Of a stretch of DNA of 64,000 bases, positions 1 to 11,360 are shown piece by piece. The stretch lies in contig NC_053039.3 in NCBI RefSeq assembly GCF_002575655.3, positions 238,616,622 through 238,680,621 on the forward strand, written 5' to 3'. The notes beneath the pieces were generated by a model that saw only the letters and a program-made list of their open reading frames with translations, ran no database searches and was not told the DNA's origin. This DNA comes from Aegilops tauschii subsp. strangulata (taxonomy: Eukaryota > Streptophyta > Magnoliopsida > Poales > Poaceae). Every line of letters begins with the position of its first letter. Within the stretch, counting starts at the first letter, position 1. Made by a program: the position numbers and the translations under genes.

Positions 1-622
1 CCGCACTTCTCTGCTTTGGTATCTGCGAGCCTGCTGTTGATAGAATGCAGAACGGGCTTTTGCAACATCGCGCTCCTCCTCCAGGGCATCTAGACTATCC
101 TGCCGATCAAGCTCGGCCTCTCTCTCTTCATACATGCGCACTCGAGGTGAATCATGAATAATGTCATAGGGCAAAACGGCCTCTGCGCCGTACACCATGA
201 AGAATGGTGTGTATCCGGTAGTGCGATTGGGCATGGTCCGCAGCCCCCAGATTACGGAGTCGAGCTCCTCAACCCAGTGCTTGTCTGATTCTTTCAAAGA
301 CCGCACTAGTCTGGGCTTAATGCCGCTCATAATAAGACCATTAGCTCGTTCGACTTGACCGTTTGTTTGTGGATGATAGACCGAGGCGTAATCGAGCCTA
401 ATGCCCAATTTGGCACACCAGGATTTCACTTCATCCGCTGTGAAATTGGAGCCGTTATCGGTGATGATGCCGTGTGGGACACCATAACGGTGCACGACAC
501 CGGATATAAAGTCTATCACCGGTCCAACTTCGGCCATTTTCACTGGTTTGGCCTCTATCCATTTGGTGAATTTATCCACCATGACTAGCAGATATTTTTT
601 TCTTATGGCTTCCTCCTTTAAG
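1..622 (-). pseudogene. Element A integrase, catalytic core to C-terminal part (partial, runs off edge)
   Basis: Read on the minus strand from 622 to 1, the frame is open with no stop. It starts near the RNase-H-like integrase core (MVDKFTKWIEAKPV at 582-541) and contains ITDNGSNF and, later, HPQTNGQVERANG. The aspartate of ITDNG and the glutamate of QVER are separated by exactly 35 residues, the DD35E spacing of retroviral-type integrases. The first catalytic aspartate (WGLDMVGP) lies across the element B insertion at 7167-7297. FFMVYGAEAVLPYDI follows, as is usual for gypsy integrases. The protein would insert the element cDNA into host DNA. It cannot be made intact because its coding sequence is cut by two insertions. 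Confidence 0.9.
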
Positions 623-627
623 GGGTC

Positions 628-1519
628 TGTCGGATCACGGGTTCCAGCAAAACCCTCAAGGTTCGAACACTGGGGTGCGCGTGGACATTTCCTCCCTACC
701 GATCCACGCCCTAGCTCGCTAAGATCTCGCGGCCGAACTCGACGAACTCACAACTCAAAGACACAAGATTTATACTGGTTCGGGCCACCGTTGTGGTGTA
801 ATACCCTACTCCAGTGTGGTGGTGGTGGATTGCCTCCTGGGCTGATGATGAACAGTACAAGGGGAAGAACAGCCTCCTGAGGTTGAGGTGTTCTTGTGCT
901 CTGCCAACTTGTGGATGTGAGGATGGGAGGTGGAATCGATCCCCTCTACTGTGGTGGCTAGTTCTACTTATATAGGCCCTGGTCCTCTCCCCAAATATTG
1001 AGCGGGAAGGAAGCCAACAACGGCCAATTTGAAAGGGGACAGCTAGTACAGCTTATCATGACAAAAGCGGTCTTCGCCTGCGAAAGGCTCTGGTGGTGAC
1101 GCCGTCTTGGGCTCCACGGTGACCTCCGTCCTGCTGTTCTGCTGGTCTTGGTCTCGTTGCACCGATATGGAAACCTTTGCTTGATGCCTCGGTACTCCGC
1201 GCCTGCGCTTGCCTCCTTAGCACCAAAAGGGGAAACAAGGACGCTGCACGCGCTGGCGCCCGCCTGATCTTGATCGTCATGGCTCACGTCATGAGAGCCT
1301 CGCGAGGTTTGCCCTGCCTTGATTTCTCCGCTCCTCACGAGGCAGCCTGGTGAGGCCGCTCCTGAGGAGGTCTTGCATCGTCCGCCTCGCGAGGCTTGGC
1401 CCCTTGCAAGGGTCTTAAATGCCTTGTTGATGATGGTGGGTCGTACAGGCCTGCAGCACAGCCACGCCGTCGGCCGCAGGCAGGCAAGTCTGGGGACCCC
1501 CGTTCCCAGAATGCCGACA
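628..1519 (-). repeat. Element B 3' LTR
   Basis: This is nearly identical to 6271-7161. A minus-strand TATATAAG lies at about 976-968. Several open frames of 60-240 codons cross this LTR on both strands; they occur in LTR DNA and resemble no protein, so they are not called. Confidence 0.9.
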
Positions 1520-3039
1520 GTAGCCCCCGGGCCCAAGGCGCGCTCGGGCTTGGCTTCGAGGCAAAGCCAAAGGTCAAGCGCGGAGCGCCGCGGGCCCCAA
1601 AAGCCTGCAGCCTTGGTCGACGCATGGCGGTTGATTGGACGTGGGCGTCTCCGCTTCCGCTCGTGGCTACTCCAGCAGCAGTGAGTCATGGGAGTCCAGC
1701 GGTTCTCCTGAGCTCTACGAGACTCCGGAGATGAGTGACGACTACTACGTGCCCCCGAGCTCTCGCCGAGCTCGGAGCTGGGCTGCGGCGTCCAGCCGCC
1801 GCTGCCACTAATCTGGATGGGGTTGACGCCGGCCTCCCGCGGCCCACTGTTGATGATGGCGTCAGCCGCAGGAGGGTGTAGATAGGATTCCCCTAGGTTC
1901 CCATCTCTTGTTCCCTGCGAGGAGCCAAGAAGTACCCCGTGGGGGCGTGTAAGGATCTGCGATGTCTTTTGTGTATATCTTCCTTATTATGAAAATCTGC
2001 GAACGCATGTCGTGTTAAGGCTCGGTCTCCCCTTTCCAACCTCGCGACAGCTTGTTGCTCTACGCTGACAGGTCCCGGTCCCCAGGCAGGCTGCAGCCGT
2101 CGCTGGTATGCCAGGTCACGTGCCATGGTCAAGGCCAGGAGGTGAGCGGCCCGAGGTCCAGTAAGAGCCCCTGAGGCGTGATGCTCAGGAGGTCCCCTTT
2201 AGTGCTCAAGCAGCTATGGTAAGGCAAGAAAGGGTGGCGACGTGGCCGCAACTGGGCCGCGGCAAGCGTAAACCCTAGGCTCCAACAATTAGTTAGCCCG
2301 AGCAAGGTACTTATCTTGATGGTTTGGGGCCGAGTCCTTGCGATGCGCCAGGCCCTTGCGCAAGCTTCCGCAGCATAGCTAGGTCGGGCCCATGCGAGTC
2401 TCCCTTCCCCCATGTTCTCCTTAGTGCTCTACGTCCTCAGGTCCCGTCCCTCGAGCGAGCTCAGCCGCCGCTGGTATGCCAGGTCGCGTGCCGTGGTCAA
2501 GGCCAGGGGTGAGGGCTGGAGAGCCAGTAAGAGCTCCTGAGTCATGATGCTCAGGAGCCCCCCTTTTAATGCGCAAGCGGACTGTTCGGGAGAAGCGGAA
2601 GCTCGCAGTGCCGCCTGCTATCCTCCTCGTGAGATCCCTGCGGACCAGCACAAGGAGAAGCATGGTTTTCCATTATGGTTGTTAGTCCGCCCGGTTGCTT
2701 CGCGAGGAGGCGACGGCACTGAGGGCCTGGTGAGGTGACGTGCGCAGGGCGTGCCGCGGGCCAGAGCTCGGCCGCTCAGATTTGTCGACGTTGCAAGGAC
2801 GGACCCATGCACAAGCGTCGTGCCGGTGTGAGCGGCCCCCGTGGGAGGCGAGAGTCAGGCAGGTGACGGTGTAGATAGGTCAGACATGAAAGCAGCAGGC
2901 TTAAGTAAAAGGTGGGAAGATACACACCACTGGGTCAGGCCCGAGCGGCTTGGGGATGATGCAGCCCGAGGGGCGCCCCCAGCAAGCTAAGCTAAAGACA
3001 TGAAGAAAAAGGGATACATGCCACAGGGATGAACCCACG
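1520..3039 (-). repeat. Element B 3' non-coding internal region with internal duplications
   Basis: No gag-pol-sense protein is visible here. Two imperfect duplications are. A block around 2060-2210 (CTGGTATGCCAGGTCACGTG, then AGTAAGAGC and GATGCTCAGGAG) recurs at 2440-2570. A block at 2950-2985 (GATGATGCAGCCCGAGGGGC) recurs at 3049-3080. On the plus strand, antisense to gag-pol, a short open stretch at about 1650-1820 encodes a serine-rich then PELYETPEMSDDYYVPPSS segment. Antisense ORFs between pol and the 3' LTR are known in some Tat-lineage gypsy elements, so it is worth noting but is not called as a gene. Confidence 0.55.
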
Positions 3040-3707
3040 CGGCCTGGGAATGATGCAGCCCGAGGGGCGCTCCCAGCTGAATGAACTTGGAAAATGTCAC
3101 CTGGTTTTGTTGATGAAGGGTTGTCGTGGCAGCTGAAGGTACGCGGTGAAGGGATTGCTCCTCACGAGCCACCGGGGCCCTGAGCCTCAGGAGGCTCTGG
3201 GGGCTCAGGTGGTTCCCTAAGGACCGTCTCCATCTCTGCCAGGACGGCATGGTGCTTGGCCTCCTGAGCCGCCAGGACACGCCACAGGTTGTGCTGATAG
3301 GCTGACGACACGCTCGGTAGGCCGAAAGGCATGCGAACGTAGCTGTGTGGTGGACCCTCGCAACGGCCCACGCGCGAAGGCCAGAAAGGCTCCTGAGATG
3401 CGGCCCTGTTGAGCCCTGGGACGTCGATGCAGACGCGCAGCCCAGCATCCTCGCCTGGATGGGGAGCTGCGCCTTGTGAGCGGCGGTTGCCGCGCATGGC
3501 CCTAGCGTCTTGCAGTTCCTGAGTGGTCTTGGTGATGAATTCCTGAGCGATGGGCGCTCCTCGCCCTGTGTCCTCCTGAGGGAAACATGCCGTGAAGCAC
3601 GCCTCCAAGTGGTGCCCAAGCGCCTCCCTCGTGATGTTGGCAAGGTCTGAGGCCCTCCAGAAGAGAGCCCCCGAGCCCTGCCCGAGGAGGGCGTTGGGCG
3701 CGCCTTC
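3040..3707 (-). pseudogene. Element B collapsed reverse transcriptase remnant
   Basis: This is in frame with gag-protease after its stop. An upstream RT linker (ASDLANITREAL) is followed by LRVCIDVPGLNRA, the counterpart of the usual RVCIDY..LNKA block. Only about 30 residues later comes YVRMPFGLPSVSSAYQ, the counterpart of the MPFGL..A..YQ block. In a complete RT these blocks are about 60-70 residues apart. The catalytic YVDD box, the whole palm C-terminus, RNase H and integrase are missing. A short charged PPEPPEPPEA stretch closes the frame. Confidence 0.75.
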
Positions 3708-6198
3708 CTATGCGATGGAGGGAGGCACCCCTGGAACGGGCGCTGATCCTGACGAGGTTCTAGTTGCGATGCCACCCTCCTGAGGTCCGGCACGGCGCAA
3801 CTGCTTCTTCTTCTTGGGGATGGCCTCCAGAGGGCCCTCGCCCTTGCTGTCGGGGTCGTCGATTGTTGCAGCTTGAAAGGCACGCTCGAGGGAGCACGCC
3901 GCATCTCTTTCTTCGCATGGGACCGTGATGATTCCGCCGATTCCCGACATCTTGAGGACGTTGTAGTCATGCTGGGTCACAGCCATGAACTTGGCCAGGG
4001 CTGGATACCCAAGGATGGCGTTGTATGGCAAAAGGATGTGCGCGACGTCGAAGTCGATGAGCTCGTTGCGGTAGTTCTTGCGTTCTCCAAAGGTGACAGG
4101 GAGGCGGACCTGCCCTATCGGTGTGGTGGAACCGTCGGTCACTCCTGAGAAAGGCTTGGTAGGTTGAAGCTGGTCATATGGCACTTGGAGGTTGTTGAAC
4201 ATGTCGACGGATAGGACGTTGAGCCCTGCGCCGCCGTCGACCAGGGTCTTGGTAACTTGCACGTTGCTGATGACTGGTGAACAAAGCATCGGGAGGGCGC
4301 CAGCGGTCGCTGCGCACTTGAGCTGATCTGCTGAGTTGAAGGTGATGGCGCACTGGGACCACCTGAGCAGGCGCGTGGCCTCAAGCTTGGGGAGGACTAC
4401 ATTCACTTCACGAGCAAACTGTTTGAAGATACGCTGCGAGGCTGGGTCCTGGGCTCCGCCCAAGATGCAGGCGATAGCGCGCGGCTCCTGGAAGCCCCCA
4501 GCCCCCTCGTCCTGATGGTGGTCGTCATTCCTTCTTGGCGGTGGCGGTAGCGAGGGAAGACCGGCGTTGCCCTGAGGGCGATCCTCGCGAGGCTGGTCTC
4601 TCCAGACGCCCTCGCAAGGATGATCCTGCCAGCGGTCCTCACGAGGCCGGTCGCGCCACTCCTGGCGCGGGCCACGGTCGTCCCAGCGCCCGCCACCACG
4701 TCCTCCTCCTCGGCCATAGCCCCGGTCGCTGCGCTCGGGGCGTCGACCGAAGCGTCCTTCGCGAATGGCTCTGAGCTCTTGACAGTCGCTGGTGTTGTGG
4801 GTATTCAGGTTGTGGAAGGCGCAGAACGTTCGGCTGCTCTTGGATGACTCGGGCTGGTCTCTGCCTCGCTTGGTGTCCGGCTCCGCTGCGAGCACGGCTG
4901 CTCCCTTGCGCTTCACGTCCTTGGCCTTGGCTTTCTTCTCATCCGGGTCCGCAGCCAGCAGCTCGAGGAGGGAGAGGCGCCCTTCCTCAGCTCTTGCGCA
5001 CTTGGTCTCCAGGTTGAACAGCTCCTGAGATGTGCACAACTCCTCATGGATAGCGAGCTCTTCCTTCATCTTGACGTCGCGGGCGCCATCAGAGAACGCG
5101 GAGATGATGGCCTCGTCCGTCACCTTGTGGATCTTGAGACAAATGTTGTTGAAGCGCTGGATGAACTTCTGGACGGTCTCTCCTGGTTGTTGCTTGACGC
5201 GGCGCAGGTCTCCCGCGGGTGGCGGGTGGTCACGAGTGCCCTGGAAGTTAGCGACGAAACGGTCGCGCATCTCGTCCCAGGAGGAGATCGAGCCTGGAGG
5301 CAGGTTCAGGAGCCACGAACGGGCACCGTCTTTGAGTGCCATAGGGAACCAGTTCGCCATGACTTTCCGTTGCTGTTGGCCGCCTCGATGCTCAGCTCGT
5401 AGAGCTGCAGGAACTCCGCGGGGTCGGGGGTGCTGTCATAGCGAGGAGGCAGATCTGGCTTGAACTTGCCCGGCCAGGCGACGCTATGCAGCTCGGGGGT
5501 AAAGGCGCGGCAGCCGGCCATGGTCGCCGGGGCCCGTCTTGGAGGTGGAGCTTGGTCTTGACGCCCACGTGCTGCCACAGCAAGCGGCGCGGGGTCCTGC
5601 CGTGGCGGCGATCCTGGCGCGGCGGTGCGAGGAGTGGCGGAGCGTTCTCTTGCGGTCGAGGGACTTCTTGGCAGCATCTTTCTTCGCGTGTGGGCGCGGG
5701 ACGCGGCGGGTTGGGTCATGGGGCCGCGCGCCTTGGCGCCAGGGCGCCGTCTTGGGGCAGAGGTGGTGGAGGCGCTCTGTGAGCTACGTCGCCCGTAGCT
5801 GGCGGAGGGTGAGGCGGAGAGAGGGACGGCGCAGGGGAGCCCCCTGCAGCGCGGACGAGCTCGGCGATGCGGTCGAGCCAGCCCTCGTAGAGGTCGTGGA
5901 CCGGGCGGAAGCGCAGGAGCTCGTGCGCCATGAGGAGCCCGGCCCGTGTGTCCATGGGAGCGTGACGAGCGTGGGACGAGGAACCGGCCGGGGTCAGTGA
6001 TGGAGTGGCGGTGCAGCCGTCTCGCCGCACCGAGGGGTGCAGCAAGGACGCTTGCTGCTCGTTCCCCGCCGGGCCGGTGGCGGCGTTGGCGGCAGGATTC
6101 GGGGAACGACGAGGTGGCCCACCGATGGGAGCCGTCTGAGCGACGCGGGTGGCTAGGGCAGCCCGGCGCTCAGCACGAGCACGACGAGCGTCCACCAT
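3708..6198 (-). pseudogene. Element B gag-protease
   Basis: The gag start is placed at ATG 6198 (MVDARRARAERR), about 75 bp inside the 5' LTR. The frame changes twice, near 5716 and near 5360, giving three segments. The last is a continuous 550-codon stretch. It holds the retrotransposon gag core (WLLNLPPGSISSWDEM, then FVANFQGT and GETVQKFIQRFN), an arginine/glycine-rich tail, a CHHC knuckle-like motif (CAFHNLNTHNTSDC) and an aspartic protease with TLVDGGAGLNVLS. A stop follows at 3710-3708. It would form the particle and its protease; the frameshifts mean this copy cannot make the full product. Confidence 0.88.
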
Positions 6199-6270
6199 GG
6201 AGACGATGGAGCAACTGGACGCGAAATGATGGAAAGGAAGCTCTGGCGCACCCCTACCTGGCATGCCAAA

Positions 6271-7161
6271 TGTCGGATCACGGGTTCCGGCAAAACCCTC
6301 AACGTTCAAACACTGGGGTGCGCACGGAGATTTCCTCCCTACCGATCCACGCCCTAGCTCGCTAAGATCTCGCGGTCGAACTCGACGAACTCACAACTCA
6401 AAGACACAAGATTTATACTGGTTCAGGCCACCGTTGTGGTGTAATACCCTACTCCAGTGTGGTGGTGGTGGATTGCCTCTTGGGCTGATGATGAACAGTA
6501 CAAGGGGAAGAACAGCCTCCTGAGGTAGAGGTGTTCTTGTGCTCTGCCAGCTTGTGGATGTGAGGATGGTAGGTGGAATCGATCCCCCCTACTGTGGTGG
6601 CTAGTTCTACTTATATAGGCCCTGGTCCTCTCCCCAAATATTGAGCGGGAAGGGAGAAAACAACGGCCAATTTGAAAGGGGACAGCTAGTACAGCTTATC
6701 CTGACAAAAGCGGTCTTCGCCTGCGAAAGGCTCTGGTGGTGACGCCGTCTTGGGCTCCACGGTGACCTCCGTCCTGCTGTTCTGCTGGTCTTGGTCTCGT
6801 TGCACCAATATGGAAACCTTTGCTTGATGCCTCGGTACTCCGCACCTACGCTTGCCTCCTTAGCACCAAAGGGGAAACAAGGACGCTGCGCGCGCTGGCG
6901 CCCGCCTGATCTTGATCGTCATGGCTCATGTTACGAGAGCCTCGCGAGGTTTGCCCTGCCTTGATTTCTCCACTCCTCGTGAGGCAGCCTGATGAGGCCG
7001 CTCCTGAGGAGGTCTTGCGTCGTCCGCCTCGCGAGGCTTGGCCCCTCGCGAGGGTCTTGAATGCCTTGTTGATGAAGGTGGGCCGTACAGGCCTGCAGCA
7101 CAGCCACGCCATGGGCCGCAGGCAGGCATGTCTGGGGACCCCCGTTCCCAGAACGCTGACA
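6271..7161 (-). repeat. Element B 5' LTR (promoter LTR)
   Basis: This begins, in minus orientation, at 7161 and ends at 6271 beside the primer-binding region (TTTGGCATGCCAGGTAGG on minus, just inside). A TATA box, TATATAAG on minus, lies at 6618-6610. It differs from the left LTR by scattered single-base changes and short indels, so the insertion is not recent but is younger than element A. Confidence 0.9.
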
Positions 7162-7166
7162 GGGTC

Positions 7167-7297
7167 CGACCATATCAAGCCCCCAGACCGCAAAAGGCCA
7201 AGTAATGGGGATTGTTTGTCGAGCAGTAGGCGGCATATGGCTTTGATTGGCGAAGAGCTCGCATCCGACGCAAAGTTGGACCAGGTCCTATGCATCT
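7167..7297 (-). pseudogene. Element A integrase, middle fragment between two insertions
   Basis: This 131-bp remnant continues the element A frame. It carries the CVGC half of the HHCC zinc-binding domain and then TWPFAVWGLDMVGP with the first catalytic aspartate. A TAG at 7290-7288 interrupts it. It is flanked on the left by the second TSD copy of element B (7162-7166) and on the right by the first base of the element C LTR (7298). The HH half of the zinc domain is at 19571-19700, on the far side of element C. This shows that both insertions hit one former integrase gene. Confidence 0.88.
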
Positions 7298-10200
7298 TGT
7301 GACGCCCGGATAATCAAGCTATAGTAATTCTCTGCTAATGATGCCATGTCACTTTGATTACTGTTGCTAATCACACATTAGTTCGAAACCGATTCAAAAT
7401 TCAAATTCAAAATATGGCAAACAACAAAAAATTTCAAACATTAAAAAAATGTTCGGTTAGTGCCAAGTATTGCATGGGTAATTATGGTGGAGAAACCACA
7501 CTTTTATAGAATGCTTAAAGGCTCTAAGATAATTAAAACAGTAGTTAAAACAATTAAATAAATGCCTTTTGTATTTTATAAAATATTAAACTATTCATTT
7601 AGTTGCCAAAAAGATAATGGGGAAGTAGCATAATTAGTATCGCTAATTTAGGATTTTACATTATAATTTATAAAACTAAAATAAAAGAGGAACTAAAATA
7701 AAACGGTAAAAGAAAAATAAATAAAAGAAAAGTAAAAGAAAAACAGAAAACAGAAATAAGAAAATAAAAAGGGGCCTAAGTTCTACTGTGCACTTAGGCC
7801 TACTAGCTACAGGTGCGGCCCAGCCCACCTGGAGTCCCCTCCTTCCTCCTACTGCTATCCGAGCTCGGTGGCCGCCGGACGCTCGTCCAGGCCGCGGATG
7901 GCCACACGCCGACCATCCGCCGAGCCCTCCGCACGGCTAAGGCCACCCTCGACCCCCTAGAAACCCTAGCTACCCCAAGTTTTCCCCCTCGCTCTCTCTA
8001 TGGCTCCCGCTGCGAGCTTGCCCGAGAGCTCGCCGCCGCGACGCTCGATCCCGCGGCCACCGTGCCCCGATTGCCCCGCCGACGTGCCCGAACGGCTCCC
8101 CGACGTCGACTACGTCGACTACGCCGAACGGAACAAGCTGGGAGGCCTCCACGCCGCCGCCATCTTCTTCTCCTTCCTCGGATCGCCTCCGACTTACGCC
8201 TCCGATAAGCCTCCCCGAGCACGCTGCCATTTCCCTACGGCTCCCGGTGAGCCACCGCGTCTCTCCCCTCGCTCCCCTGCGTGGATCCGCCACCGTAGCC
8301 GCCGCTGCCATCGCCGCCCAAACGCAGCTCCGCCGCATAGCTCGCCGCCGTTGCTGTGGGCATCGTCATGCTCACCCGAGCACACGAGCGTGCTCAGGAC
8401 CGCTCGCTGAAGCCGCCCATGCCACTTGCTTCCCTCCCCGTGCCCCTTAGCACCTGCCTCGACGAACGCCCGAACGCGTCGCCACCTCCGCGCGTTGCCG
8501 GCGTGCTTTCGGTGACCAAATGGTCACGGGCTCGCGACCGTTGGCCTCGCTGCAACGCGTACGCCTTGCCCATCCTCTCATTCGCTCACGAACGCACCGC
8601 ATTGCCGTTGTCGTAGCTCGCCCGAGCGCGTCGCCGCCGGCGACGCCATAGCTGCCAGCTTCGGCCACACCAGCCGCTCCGGCCACCACCATTCGACGCG
8701 CGGTTGAGTGGCCGTGCGAACACGCCTAGCCGCGCTCTTCCCCGTGCCCTGAAGTCTTTTTCCGACGAACCCCGTGGTCGCGCCGCCGCGTTTCGCCTCG
8801 CCGGCGTTGCTCCGGCCGCGGCGCCGACATGGCACGGCCAGGCCCACCTCCAGGTCACTGACATCGGGCCCCACGGGCCCCGTTGACTGGGTCCACCCAG
8901 TCAACGTGCTAACTGGGCGGCCCGGTGACGCTGACATGAGGGCCCCCCGCATAATTAGTTTAACAAACGTTTTATTAATTAAAACCTAATTAATTACTAA
9001 TTAGAGAATGACATGTAGGGCCCAGTAGCTATTTAACCTCAGTTTAGTTTAATATAAACTCTGTTATTTAACAGAGGCTGACATGTGGGCCCCACTGGTT
9101 AGTTTGACCTGGTCAGCCTTCGTGTTGATTGCTGACGTCACAGCGATGTCATGCTGACGTAGTAATTCTTTTCTGATAATTTATTTAATTCCAGAAACTG
9201 ATTAAATCTTTAGAAAATCATATAAAATAATCCGTAACTCGGATGAAAATACTTTCTACATGAAAGTTGCTCAGAACGACGAGACGAATCCGGATACGTA
9301 GCCCGTTCGTCCGCCACACATCCCTAACATATCTAACTCGCAACTTTCCCCCTCCGGTTCATTTGTCCAAAAATGCGAAACACCGGGGATACTTTCCCGG
9401 ATGTTTCCCCCCTTCGCCGGCATCACCTCTTACCGCGTTAGGGCACACCTGACACCGTTGTTTGCTTTGTCATGCATCGTTATGCATCTGTTTGCATTGT
9501 ATTCATTGTTTCTCCCCCCTTCTCTCCGGTAGACTACGAGACCGACGCCGCTGCTGGTGCCCCGACCGACTACGCTGTTGATGACCCCTCCTTCTTGCCA
9601 GAGCAACCAGGCAAGCCCCCCCTAATCACCAGATATCGCCTATTCTTCTCTATACAGCTTGCATTAGAGTAGTGTAGCATGTTACTGCTTTCGGTTAATC
9701 CTATTCAGCTGCATAGCCTGCCATTGTTGCTACAGTTGTTACCCTTACCTGCTATCCTACTGCTTAGTATAGGATGCTAGTGTTCCATCAGTGGCCCTAC
9801 ACTCTTGTTCGTCTGCCATGCTATACTACTGGGCCGTGATCACTTCGGGAGGTGATCACGGGTATATAATATATACTTTATATACATGACACATGTGGTG
9901 ACTAAAGTCGGGTCAGCTCGTTGAGTACCCGCAAGTGATTCTGATGAGGGGGCTGAAAGGACAGGTGGCTCCATCCCGGTAGAGGTGGGCCTGGGTTCCT
10001 GACGTCCCCCGACTGTTACTTTGTGGCGGAGCGACAGGGCAGGTTGAGACCACCTAGGAGAGAGGTGGGCCTGGCCCTGGTCGGCGTTCGCGGATACTTA
10101 ACACGCTTAACGAGATCTTGGTATTTGATCTGAGTCTGGCCATTTGGTCTATACGCACTAACCAACTATGCGGGAACAGTTATGGGCACTCGGCGTCGTG

Positions 10201-11345
10201 GTATCAGCCGAAGCTCTTTTTGACGTCAGCGACTGAGTGGCGCTCGCCGCATTGGACCGTAAGCTCGCGCTTGTTTTAAGGGGGCTAGGTCTGCTTCCGG
10301 CCGCGTACGCAACATGCAGGTGTGCAATGGGCAATGGGCCCAGACCCCTGCGCGCATAGGATTTAGACCGGCGTGCTGACCTCTCTGTTGAGCCTAGGTG
10401 GGGCTGCGACATGTTGATCTTCCGAGGCCGGGCATGACCCAGGAAAGTGTGTCCGGCCAAATGGGATCGAGCGTGTTGGGTTATCTGGTGCACCCCTGCA
10501 AGGAAGTTTATCTATTCGAATAGCCGCGTCCCTCGATAAAAGGACGACCCAGAGTTGTACCTTGACCTTATGACAACTAGAACTGGATACTTAATAAAAC
10601 ACACCCTTCCAAGTGCCAGATATAACCCGGTGATCGCTCTCTAACAGGGCGACGAGGAGGGGATCGCCGGGTAGTATTATGCTATACGATGCTACTTGGT
10701 GAACTTACCATCTACTCTCTCCTACATGCTGCAAGATGGAGGTGGCCAGAAGCGTAGTCTTCGACAGGATTAGCTATCCCCCTCTTATTCTACCATTCTG
10801 CAGTTCAGTCCACCGATATGCCCCTTTACACATATACACATGCATATGTAGTGTAGCTCCTTGCTTGCGAGTACTTTGGATGAGTACTCACGGTTGCTTT
10901 TCTCCCTCTTTTCCCCCTTCCCCTTCTACCTGGTTGTCGCAACCAGATGCTGGAGCCCAGGAGCCAGACGCCACCGTCGATGACGACTCCTACTACACTG
11001 GAGGTGCCTACTACTATGTGCAGGCCGCTGACAACGACCAGGAGTAGTTAGGAGGATCCCAGGCAGGAGGCCTGCGCCTCTTTCGATCTGTATCCCAATT
11101 TGTGCTAGCCTTCTTAAGGCAAACTTGTTTAACTTATGTCTGTACTCAGATATTGTTGCTTCCGCTGACTCGTCTATGATCGAGCACTTGTATTCGAGCC
11201 CTCGAGGCCCCTGGCTTGTATTATGATGCTTGTATGACTTATTTATGTTTTAGAGTTGTGTTGTGATATCTTCCCGTGAGTCCCTGATCTTGATCATACA
11301 CATTTGTGTGCATGATTAGTGTACGGTCAAATCGGGGGCATCACA
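7298..11345 (+). repeat. Element C left (5') LTR
   Basis: This starts TGTGACGCCCGG and ends GGGGGCATCACA. Its first 500 bp are AT-rich, 7800-8900 is strongly GC-rich, and a TATA-rich stretch (TATATAATATATAC) lies at about 9864-9880. Open frames in the GC-rich part (for example around 8000-8410) are only partly conserved in the other LTR and match no known domain, so they are treated as chance frames. Confidence 0.88.
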
Positions 11346-11348
11346 AGT

Positions 11349-11360
11349 TGGTATCAGAGC
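11349..11360 (+). other. Primer-binding site of element C
   Basis: TGGTATCAGAGC lies 3 bp inside the left LTR. It is complementary to the 3' end of initiator methionine tRNA, the usual primer of many plant LTR retrotransposons. It fixes the element orientation as plus. Confidence 0.88.

Larger units (their letters stand above)
623..7166 (-). mobile_element. Element B: non-autonomous Ty3/gypsy element with TSD GGGTC, nested in A
   Basis: Two LTRs of about 892 bp (628-1519 and 6271-7161) start TGTCGG and end in CA. They are flanked by the identical pentamer GGGTC at 623-627 and 7162-7166, which I read directly. The coding direction is minus. A G-rich polypurine tract (GGGCCCGGGGGCTAC on minus, 1534-1520) lies next to the left LTR, so 6271-7161 is the 5' LTR. 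The internal part encodes gag and protease, but RT is collapsed and RNase H and integrase are absent, so the element depended on proteins from a relative. It sits in the integrase gene of element A. The family name is not recognised. Confidence 0.93.

Noticed and set aside
964..1734. Frames of up to 241 codons in the LTR of element B
   Set aside because: The frame extends across the LTR border and is not kept in the other LTR, so it is a chance frame.
7813..8692. Overlapping GC-rich frames in the left LTR of element C (also 16001-16919)
   Set aside because: They occur on both strands, their lengths differ between the two LTRs, and they have no recognisable domain.
11349..11360. tRNA gene fragment
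   Set aside because: Only the 12-bp complement of the tRNA 3' end is present, next to an LTR. It is a primer-binding site, not a tRNA gene. No complete tRNA or rRNA gene was seen in the window.
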